Source: Anaerolineae bacterium
GTDB lineage: Bacteria; Chloroflexota; Anaerolineae; Aggregatilineales; Phototrophicaceae
Length of the DNA: 64,000 nt
Assembly: GCA_025055175.1 (NCBI GenBank)
Contig: JANWYT010000019.1
Coordinates: 44,480 to 108,479, forward strand
Direction: 5' to 3'
The notes under the pieces are model-generated. The model did no database searches. It saw only the letters and a program-made list of their open reading frames with translations, and was not told the DNA's origin. This document shows positions 41,863 through 49,097 of this stretch, one piece after another. Position numbers and translations under genes: made by a program. Position 1 is the first letter of the stretch; the number at the start of each line of letters is the position of its first letter.

Positions 41863-44103
41863 ATGGATCAGGACGTTCAGTCCCCAAACCGTTACTTTGA
41901 AAGCCTTCAGCGGGCCAGCGATTTTTATCTGGGGTGGGGGTGGTCGGTCATCCCTTTGTACGGCGATGCGCGGCCTTTGTATGCCAAAGCAGCCGCTGTC
42001 CCCTGGTCGCGCTATCAGTGGTACAGGCCCTCCGTCGAGACGTGCGAGCGCTGGTTCATTCGCGAGCGGTGGCCAGCGCTCGGCATTGTCACGGGACGTG
42101 TCTCTGGCCTGATGGTGTTGGACTTTGACGATGCCATGCTGGCGTATGATTTCGAGCGGCGCTTCCCTCATCTGGTCGACAAGACGCGCGTCGTCCTCTC
42201 GGCCAATCGCAAGCTGCCGCACTACTACTTCGTGCTGCCTCCTTACCTGAGCTGTCGCAGCCGCCGACTGCAAGGGCTGGACGTGCAATACGATGGCCGT
42301 TACATTGTCGCGCCGCCCAGCGTCATTGACGGCAAGACCTACGATATCCAACGAGGTGGTATGCCCTATGTCCTGTCTCAGCCAGAGCTGCGCGACATCA
42401 ACCACTTCATCAAGCAACACTGTTTGGCCAGCGACGAGCCATTTCATGAGGACGTCGTCGATAGGTCACCTACAGGTGACTTATGGGTGACGACGCCAGC
42501 AGCGTTGGCCAGCCGCTACCGTCAACTCGCACCGCGCATAGGCCGCAACGAGGCTTTGTTTCGGGTGGGCTTGCAGGCCCGCGACTCTGGCATGACTTTC
42601 TTCCAGGCTATGGCTGAACTGGCTGATCTGCACATCCAAGAGCCTGCCCATCATCCCCATGCCAGCGAGACGGCAGAGAAGCGCTTGCGCGAAGCAGCTG
42701 GCACGCTGGCTAGCGTTTACAAGCGCCCGCCACGCCGTCCGCCGCTGCCAAAACAGCCTGGTTTGCCCACGTCAATCCGCGAAGCCCTCGTCAGGAACGG
42801 CCAAACTGCCGTCGCTCGCGTCTTGGATGGTCTATTTTTGCGCGGCGTACAGCCCGGAGATAGGTTGACTGAACGCAAAATCAGCGAAATTTTGCGCGGA
42901 GTCATAGGTCGGTTTAGTATCCTGTCCGCAATCAAGGCTCGATTCGCCGATTCTGAGCCGATTTTTGCCCAAAGTGACCTGCCTTCCCCCACACCCCCTA
43001 CCCCTACGGAAGTTGCTGAATATAGTGAGCAAGCTCAAAACAAAAAATGCTTTTTGTTTGGCCCGACAAAACCGAACAAAATTCGGCGTGGGCGTCCTCC
43101 CATAGTCTACGTTGTTCCGTCGTTTTCCGAGCTTTGCGAGCATTTGGGCGTCCCCTACACTCGCACCGATCCGCTCACAACACAAGACATAGGCAGCGTG
43201 CGCCGCTACCGCGCCGCCATCGACCGCGAATTCCTGCGCCGCAAACCAGGGGAGTACAGCCGCGCCTGGCTCGCCCAGCGCCTGAACATCTCGGTGCGCA
43301 CCTCACAGCGCTACCACGCTGCTTCGTCGGTCATCTGTAGGTTACCTATCTACAATCAGACGCCGCTGATCGCGGAGCATGTGGATCAGCTCTTGCCGCC
43401 GGATGACGAACGCTTGCCCGACGCCTTCCTGATGGATGAGCAGGGCCGCAAGTATCCTCCGCTGCGCGCGCTGGCCAAGCGCCTACTGCGTCGTCGCTCT
43501 ATGATCCTCTACGTGCGTCAGGGCTGTAATCGCTACTGGATCGCCGACTTGTCGCGCATGAGCATGAAGGAGCTTTTAAGCCGAGATGGAAATGCCTCTA
43601 TTTCGCACGAGAAGGCCTGTAGGAGCGATTTTGAAGGACTTAAGGTCAAACCATACATGACCTTTGAAAAAGACGCCTTAGAGAGCCTCAAGCGCAGTTT
43701 TTCACAAGTGCGCTCCCAAGCACCAAGGGCTGCCCAAACGCTCTCAGAGCCGCCAAAGACCCTTTTGTCCGAAGCACCCAGCGAGGCTCAAGGGCAGCAG
43801 GCCCAGGAGAAGCTCGCCAAGCCTCCGCGCAAGACCAAGCGTTACTACAAGCGGCCCTTGCCCAGCGTGCGCCTTGAATGGCTGGCCAACAAACTCTATG
43901 AGACGCTCAAGCAGGTCTCGGCTCACCTGGGACACGAGTCTCAGGGCTATGCTAGCCTGCCCAACGCGCGCCGCTGGGTGGAGGAGTACGGCATACGCCT
44001 GGTGCGCCGCCTGATCTATGTGCTGCAAGAGCGCAACAACTTGCGCAACCCGGCAGGCTTCGCGCTCGTCTGGTTGCGCGATGCAGCTCGCAGGACTTTG
44101 TGA
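41863..44103 (+). CDS. Prim-pol-type replication protein
   Basis: This 746-aa protein begins with a bifunctional primase-polymerase-like domain (about 10-190): GWSVIPLYGDARP, ALGIVTGRVSGLMVLDFDDA with the metal-binding acids near 87-90, and GLDVQYDGRYIVAPPSV. Such domains occur in plasmid, phage and integrative-element replication proteins. The remaining 550 residues lack a visible helicase P-loop. They include an AT-hook-like RRGRPPI, a helix-turn-helix pattern (YSRAWLAQRLNISVRTSQRY) and a basic C-terminus. It therefore looks like a Rep initiator with built-in primase. Palindrome copies B and C lie inside it. Confidence 0.78.
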   Translation: MDQDVQSPNRYFESLQRASDFYLGWGWSVIPLYGDARPLYAKAAAVPWSRYQWYRPSVETCERWFIRERWPALGIVTGRVSGLMVLDFDDAMLAYDFERRFPHLVDKTRVVLSANRKLPHYYFVLPPYLSCRSRRLQGLDVQYDGRYIVAPPSVIDGKTYDIQRGGMPYVLSQPELRDINHFIKQHCLASDEPFHEDVVDRSPTGDLWVTTPAALASRYRQLAPRIGRNEALFRVGLQARDSGMTFFQAMAELADLHIQEPAHHPHASETAEKRLREAAGTLASVYKRPPRRPPLPKQPGLPTSIREALVRNGQTAVARVLDGLFLRGVQPGDRLTERKISEILRGVIGRFSILSAIKARFADSEPIFAQSDLPSPTPPTPTEVAEYSEQAQNKKCFLFGPTKPNKIRRGRPPIVYVVPSFSELCEHLGVPYTRTDPLTTQDIGSVRRYRAAIDREFLRRKPGEYSRAWLAQRLNISVRTSQRYHAASSVICRLPIYNQTPLIAEHVDQLLPPDDERLPDAFLMDEQGRKYPPLRALAKRLLRRRSMILYVRQGCNRYWIADLSRMSMKELLSRDGNASISHEKACRSDFEGLKVKPYMTFEKDALESLKRSFSQVRSQAPRAAQTLSEPPKTLLSEAPSEAQGQQAQEKLAKPPRKTKRYYKRPLPSVRLEWLANKLYETLKQVSAHLGHESQGYASLPNARRWVEEYGIRLVRRLIYVLQERNNLRNPAGFALVWLRDAARRTL
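42465..42480. repeat. Palindrome copy B
   Basis: GTCACC-TACA-GGTGAC, the most symmetric copy: both 6-bp arms are perfect and the flanks ATAG/TTAT extend the symmetry with one mismatch. It lies inside the replication gene. Confidence 0.6.
43330..43345. repeat. Palindrome copy C
   Basis: GTCATC-TGTA-GGTTAC on the plus strand, i.e. GTAACC-TACA-GATGAC on the other. It lies inside the replication gene 850 bp after copy B and is inverted relative to the other three by its spacer. Confidence 0.55.
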
Positions 44104-44166
44104 GTGGCCACCATTTTCGAATACAATGGAGCTGAAGACCGACGATGCCATCGCGAGGATGAGTGC

Positions 44167-45243
44167 ATGGAGATTGAGAAGATTGCGGCCCAACTCAAGA
44201 GCTTCAATCCGAGCAAGCGCAGGCAGGCCCTGATTTACCTGGCTAAGCACGGAGGCAAAGAACACCTCAAGCTGCTCAAAGAAGTCTACTTGAACGACCC
44301 TGAGCCATCCTTGCGCGAGAACGCTAAGCAGGCAGCCATCTACATTCGCCAGCGCTTGGACAACCCGCCGCAGCCTGAGGACTCTGCGCCTGCACCGTCT
44401 AAGCCGTCTGAGGAGCGCCTGCGTGGAGCAGAGAAAGTCATCGCCCGTCGTGCTGAAGTCGAAAAGAGCGAACGCACCAACCTCCTGATCTTCGGCCTGG
44501 TCGCGCTGGTCGTCGGCGGGGTGGTGCTGTGGGCCTTGCTGGGACGTCAAGTCCTGCGCGTCGTCGATGAAGGCGTGCTAGAGACGCGCCTGAGGGAAGC
44601 GGCGAGCCTGTCACCTTCCGCGCGCGATCCTGCTGCGGCAGGGGAGGGCAAGCTGTACCACATAGCGTTCGAGGATGGCAGTGGTTTCTACCTTCAGGAA
44701 GGCAGCGGCCCCATGCCCCCAGAAGGCTGGACGCTGATCGTGGCCTTCTTCAACGGCGGCACGGGTCGCGATGCCCTGAGCTGGCTGAGCCGCGACGCCA
44801 TCGAACAAAATTTCATGCTCCTGACGCCGTATGTGCGACCGATTGAGGAAGGCATAGGCAACTTCGAAAACGCAGCGCGTCTCACGACCAGCGCACTCGA
44901 CATTGTGCGAAGTAATTATCAAATTAATAGTAAAAAGCTCACTGCCTATGGTTACTTGCGCGGTGCCAACTTCCTCTCGTCCTACACTTCCAGGCAGCCA
45001 GGAGAATTTGCCATTATCTCACTCACAGAAGCGACGCAGTACAGTCAAAGCCCAGACTTGCGCGCGCGTTACTTCATCCTCGGCTCGCGCGACAACGACG
45101 TGCCTGATGTCACGATCGACCTCATCACGCGGCTCAATGTGCTGCAACTCAACCCGATTGCTCAAATTCTGACCAACACCAGCGACGTTGATCTCCAGCG
45201 GCGCCAGTGGGAAGGCACGTTGGCGCTCATCAAGGCTGGCTGA
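44167..45243 (+). CDS. HEAT-like / membrane / hydrolase-like protein
   Basis: This 358-aa protein has three parts. Residues 1-65 look like HEAT-type helical repeats (MEIEKIAAQLKSFNPSKRRQALIYLAKHGG). A membrane helix (TNLLIFGLVALVVGGVVLWALL) follows at about 107-128. An external domain of about 200 residues resembles an alpha/beta hydrolase (GWTLIVAFFNGG, NYQINSKKLTAYGYLRGANF, YFILGSRDNDVPD). The expected Gly-x-Ser-x-Gly elbow reads GYLRG, so the nucleophile is lost and activity is doubtful. The ATG at 44167 has GAGGATGA ahead of it; the GTG at 44104 does not. I do not know this combination as a named family. Confidence 0.7.
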   Translation: MEIEKIAAQLKSFNPSKRRQALIYLAKHGGKEHLKLLKEVYLNDPEPSLRENAKQAAIYIRQRLDNPPQPEDSAPAPSKPSEERLRGAEKVIARRAEVEKSERTNLLIFGLVALVVGGVVLWALLGRQVLRVVDEGVLETRLREAASLSPSARDPAAAGEGKLYHIAFEDGSGFYLQEGSGPMPPEGWTLIVAFFNGGTGRDALSWLSRDAIEQNFMLLTPYVRPIEEGIGNFENAARLTTSALDIVRSNYQINSKKLTAYGYLRGANFLSSYTSRQPGEFAIISLTEATQYSQSPDLRARYFILGSRDNDVPDVTIDLITRLNVLQLNPIAQILTNTSDVDLQRRQWEGTLALIKAG

Positions 45244-45319
45244 GGAGCTTATCTGACGTTTAGTATGACGCGATAGAGTTTGGGGGCAACGTCAGAAATG
45301 CGCGAGGATCATTATTATC

Positions 45320-46261
45320 ATGAGTAGTCCTTCCTCAACTCAATCTCCACCCAAGCTTGCGGCATGGATCGCTGCCACTCGTCCGCGCGTCTTCGTCGCG
45401 TCATTCGTGCCTATGGGCCTGGCCGGCGTGGTGGCTTTGCGCGATGGCGTCTTCCAACCCGTGATGTTTCTGCTGGCCCTGCTTGGGGTGATGGCTCTGC
45501 AAACCGCCGCCAATCTCATCAACGAGTATGCCGATCATCGGCGCGGCGCTGACGAGCTGAAGCAGGCGGGCCAAAGCATGACGCTGAAAAACCGCTTGCT
45601 GAGCGCGCAAGAGATTTTGTATGGGGCTGTCGCCAGCCTACTGGTGGGTGTGACAATCGGACTCTTTCTTCTGTGGCAGAGTGGGCCGGCGTTGTGGTGG
45701 ATCGGCATTGGTGGGGTACTAGTGGCCATCACGTACACAGCGGGGCCTTTTCCGCTGGCCTATCACGGCCTGGGAGAGGTAGCCGCTGGCATCTTCATGG
45801 GACCGATGATCGTGCTGGGGGCTTACTACGTCATGGACTCTTCGATCTCAGCAGAGCGCGGCGTAGAACTAGCGTTGCTGTCTTTCCCAATCATGTTCAC
45901 GACAGCGGCTATTTTGCACGCCAACAACCTGCGCGATTTGGAGGCAGATCGTGCGGCCAACAAGCGCACCCTGGCTGTCATCTTTGGTCGTCAGGTAGCT
46001 CGATTGGAGTACAAAGTGCTTCTTGGCGTTTCATACTTATCACAAGTAATTCTCATCCTAATCGGCTGGTATCCCTGGACGACAGCTCTCAGCCTGCTGA
46101 CCATTCCGCAGGCTTTGCGCCTCGTGCGCGTCTTCGACGAGCAGACTGATCCGCTTGTTTTGCACCTTGCACAAGGCGCGACGGCACAGCTGCACGGCAA
46201 GCTAGGCCTGGGGATCGTCGTGGGGTGGCTGTTGACCCTGCTGATTCAGACCATCTTCTAG
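45320..46261 (+). CDS. menA: 1,4-dihydroxy-2-naphthoate polyprenyltransferase (MenA)
   Basis: This 313-aa UbiA-superfamily membrane enzyme attaches the isoprenoid tail to 1,4-dihydroxy-2-naphthoate, the step after the MenE/MenH part of the pathway. It has about nine helices and both aspartate motifs: NLINEYADHRRGAD (first) and NNLRDLEADRAANKRTLAVIFGR (second), the latter with the form typical of MenA rather than UbiA. It is 76 nt after the HEAT-like protein gene. Together with menE and menH near 0-2.4 kb it supports menaquinone as the quinone of this organism. Confidence 0.9.
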   Translation: MSSPSSTQSPPKLAAWIAATRPRVFVASFVPMGLAGVVALRDGVFQPVMFLLALLGVMALQTAANLINEYADHRRGADELKQAGQSMTLKNRLLSAQEILYGAVASLLVGVTIGLFLLWQSGPALWWIGIGGVLVAITYTAGPFPLAYHGLGEVAAGIFMGPMIVLGAYYVMDSSISAERGVELALLSFPIMFTTAAILHANNLRDLEADRAANKRTLAVIFGRQVARLEYKVLLGVSYLSQVILILIGWYPWTTALSLLTIPQALRLVRVFDEQTDPLVLHLAQGATAQLHGKLGLGIVVGWLLTLLIQTIF

Positions 46262-46390
46262 GGTGCAGAGTGCAGTCAAATGTGCTATCCTTGATCGGGA
46301 ATCTGTTGGGTACGGTCAATTAACGAAGGAGCAGCAGCGCTCAAGCCCGACATGGTCTTGTGGACGACCTGATAAGAGCGCTCAATCACT

Positions 46391-47632
46391 ATGGACGAAG
46401 AACATCCACTCCAAGACGCGGCTTCCTCAGCGGAGGCTGAGCCGAGGGAAGATGAGGAGGTTGCACAGAACGCAGCCGAAGGGTCTGACCTGCCTTCGGT
46501 TGAACTAGCGGTCGTGAGCGAAGCCAACAAACGCATAGCTCGCGAGTTTGCTAACATCCTCAGAGAGGTCGAGGCGGTGCCAATTCAGCAAATTGGCCGT
46601 ATCATCGAAGTGATGGGCGAGTCTGCGGCCCGCGAGCTGTTGGCAGAAACTCTCAAGGTTGAAGAACAAGGTGGCATGATGACCAACTCTGGCGACCGTC
46701 GCCGCACGCCAGGTGGAGTGTTCTTTTACCTGGCCAAGGGCCGCTTGACGCCAGAGCAGCGTGGCCGAGTCTTCCCGCACCTCGCGCCGCGCCATTTCCC
46801 AAGCCTCAGCTGGGAAGATCGTCATGAGCATGTGCAAGCTCTTCTGGCCAGCGAAGCTAGGCAGCCGCGCTTAAGGACAGCCGTCATTCAAATCAGGGGC
46901 TTTGTGACCGAGTGGAAGCAGGTCGATCATACTGTCATCCTCAAAATGGTTTATGCTCAGCGCTCAGACATTCCTCTGCCGCGCGCTGTGCCTGCCCCTC
47001 CTGCCGATACAACGACGACGTTCATCGTGTATATTGGCCAGCGCCACTGGGAGAAGGTGCAGAAGGCCATCCGCGCCAATTCTTACGAGCTGGTGATTGA
47101 GGGAATCCCTTTCCTGGATCAAGAGACGAACAGCCTAGCCGTGATGGCTATGTTCGCCAGCAGCGACGATATGATGCCCAAAGAACGGCGTGATCTGATC
47201 GGCGAATACATGGAAGCCGAGATGGCCCCTAAGCCCACTCGTCAGGAGCAGAAGCGCCTGGCCGAGGCCAAAAAAGCCGAAGCGGCCAGGGTTGCAGGCG
47301 CAAAGACTTCGCCACTAGGCAGCAAAATTCCCGCCGTCAAGCCGATCGGCAAGCAGCCCAAGACTGCTACCACATCATCGTCCCAGCCTGCCAAACCTAG
47401 CCAGGAAGCTGTGGGCGAGACAGCGACGTCTGCCGCACCCGTCATCGCTCTGCCGCTCAGCGCGCCTGCCGACGTCGCAGCCAAGATTCAGCAGCTCCAG
47501 CAAGCGGCCCAGACGCTGCGCGAGCGAATCGCTACGATGGAGGCCAAGAAGCAGCCGGGCGTGGCTATGACGCGCAAGCTGTTGGAGAACACTGAGAAGC
47601 AGATCGAAACGCTGGTGAAGCAGTACAGCTAG
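46391..47632 (+). CDS. Bacterial PHAX-type RNA-binding protein
   Basis: This 413-aa protein contains, at about 46-122, a domain matching the PHAX RNA-binding fold: ANKRIAREFANIL, IIEVMGESAARELLAETLKVEEQGG, then the hallmark GDRRRTPGGVFFYLAKG. In animals PHAX binds small RNAs for nuclear export, so the bacterial role must differ. Residues about 160-270 form a second strand-rich domain of unknown type. An Ala/Pro/Lys-rich linker leads to a C-terminal coiled coil (AAKIQQLQQAAQTLRERIATM, TRKLLENTEKQIETLVKQY). The gene stands alone, convergent with the GAF histidine kinase. RNA binding is inferred from the motif. Confidence 0.78.
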   Translation: MDEEHPLQDAASSAEAEPREDEEVAQNAAEGSDLPSVELAVVSEANKRIAREFANILREVEAVPIQQIGRIIEVMGESAARELLAETLKVEEQGGMMTNSGDRRRTPGGVFFYLAKGRLTPEQRGRVFPHLAPRHFPSLSWEDRHEHVQALLASEARQPRLRTAVIQIRGFVTEWKQVDHTVILKMVYAQRSDIPLPRAVPAPPADTTTTFIVYIGQRHWEKVQKAIRANSYELVIEGIPFLDQETNSLAVMAMFASSDDMMPKERRDLIGEYMEAEMAPKPTRQEQKRLAEAKKAEAARVAGAKTSPLGSKIPAVKPIGKQPKTATTSSSQPAKPSQEAVGETATSAAPVIALPLSAPADVAAKIQQLQQAAQTLRERIATMEAKKQPGVAMTRKLLENTEKQIETLVKQYS

Positions 47633-47663
47633 GATAAGTCGTCCGAGACAGCGCTGGTCTGTC

Positions 47664-48968
47664 CTAGCTCGCATCTGTGGTGACACATGCCTCGTGCGAG
47701 CGCCAGGGCAACAAGAAACGAAAATCCGAACCCTGGCCTGGCGCACTCTCCACCCAGATTTGGCCACCGTGCCGTTCAACCAACTCTTTGCTGACGGCCA
47801 GCCCCAATCCTGTGCCGCGCCGCTGCGTGGCCTCGTCTTGACTGCCCTGGATGAAACGATCGAAGATAGACATCTGCTGCTCTGGCTCTATCCCCATCCC
47901 TGTATCGCGTACGCCGACGAGCGCATAGCGCTCGTCGTAAACCTGGGCATAGAGGGTGATCGAACCGACCGAGGTGTACTTCTGCGCGTTGCTCAGCAAA
48001 TTGAGGACGACTTGCTGGATTCGGACGGGGTCGATGACGATTGCGGGCAGGTTGTCGTCGGCCTGAAAGCGTAACTCTACACCAGGCTGCATGGGCATGG
48101 TCTGAGCGATGCTGAACAAATGCTTGAGGTAATCGTAAAGGTTGACTTCTTTGAAGGCGAGCCGCAGCGCACCCAATTCCGACTTCACCAGATCAAAGAT
48201 GTCGCTGGTCAGCTCTAGGGCCAGCTTCAGCGAATGGATAGCCCGCTCGATCCACTCGCTCTGTTTGTCCTCCAACGGCCCAAGGACGCCACTGACGATG
48301 GTCTCTAGGACGCTGTGAGCCAGGGCAATAGGCGAGCGAATGTCGTGGGCTACGCTGCTCAACACCAGCGTGCGCATACGATTGAAGTCCACTGCATCGA
48401 TCCAACTGCGCTCCAACTGCTCCATGGCGCGCTGTAATTCGGCAGTGCGAGCCGCGACGCGCGCTTCTAGGGTGTCGTTGAGGATGGCGTTTTCAATGGC
48501 GACAGCGGCTTGGCTAGCGAAGAAGGTCAGTGTTTGTAGATCGGAGTCGTGGAAGGCTGCTACCTGAGACCGATTCTCTACGTAGAGCGCTCCCAAGATG
48601 CCACTGCGCGTTATCAGCGGTGCGCACATGACTGAGCGCAGTTGCAACGCCTGCACGCTGGCCGAGTCCTGCAAGCTGGGGTCGGTCAGCGCATCGACCG
48701 AGAGGAAGGGCTGACTCGTCTGGATGACCTTTTCGTAGACAGTGTGGCTAATGGCTTCCTCTGGATGAGGAATTTCGTGTCCCATGCGGTCGATCTTGAC
48801 TTTGAATTCCAGCGTGCCGTCGGCTTGCTGTAGGAAGAGATAGCCGCGTTCTGCTTTGAACAGATCTAGTGCGATGGCCATTGCGTAATTCAGCAGGGGG
48901 GAAAGCTCGCGCGTCTCCGCCATCCTGCGGCTAATTTCGAGCAGCTGTTGGAGAAATCTGACGTCCAT
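47664..48968 (-). CDS. GAF-domain sensor histidine kinase
   Basis: A 434-aa cytoplasmic sensor kinase. Residues 10-165 form a GAF domain (LFKAERGYLFLQQADGTLEFKV, VMCAPLITRSGILGALYVENR) that would bind a small ligand or chromophore. A coiled linker (AARTAELQRAMEQLE) leads to HisKA with SSVAHDIRSPIALAHSVLE, and HATPase with NLLSNAQKYTSVG, DTGMGIEPEQ and GTGLGLAVSKELVERHGG. The ATG at 48966-48968 is used; the frame runs to a TTG 11 codons upstream with no better ribosome site. No receiver partner adjoins it. Confidence 0.92.
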   Translation of the reverse strand: MDVRFLQQLLEISRRMAETRELSPLLNYAMAIALDLFKAERGYLFLQQADGTLEFKVKIDRMGHEIPHPEEAISHTVYEKVIQTSQPFLSVDALTDPSLQDSASVQALQLRSVMCAPLITRSGILGALYVENRSQVAAFHDSDLQTLTFFASQAAVAIENAILNDTLEARVAARTAELQRAMEQLERSWIDAVDFNRMRTLVLSSVAHDIRSPIALAHSVLETIVSGVLGPLEDKQSEWIERAIHSLKLALELTSDIFDLVKSELGALRLAFKEVNLYDYLKHLFSIAQTMPMQPGVELRFQADDNLPAIVIDPVRIQQVVLNLLSNAQKYTSVGSITLYAQVYDERYALVGVRDTGMGIEPEQQMSIFDRFIQGSQDEATQRRGTGLGLAVSKELVERHGGQIWVESAPGQGSDFRFLLPWRSHEACVTTDAS

Positions 48969-49097
48969 GAGAGAAGCGTGCCTTTCAGCGGTTTTCGCCA
49001 AGAAGAGTGCGTCCTGTCAGCACTCTCTGCTTGACGCAGCGAACAGAAGACCTCCGAGAGCCTCTGCAGTGACGTAAAAGATGACCTAAAGCGCGTC

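Noticed and set aside
43744..44550. 268-aa open frame on the minus strand
   Set aside because: It is antisense to the end of the replication protein and the start of the HEAT-like gene, both better supported. No family pattern was seen.
46326..46371. Very short upstream ORF before the PHAX-type gene
   Set aside because: The AAGGAG is about 20 nt from the ATG, too far to act as its ribosome site, and the peptide would be six residues.
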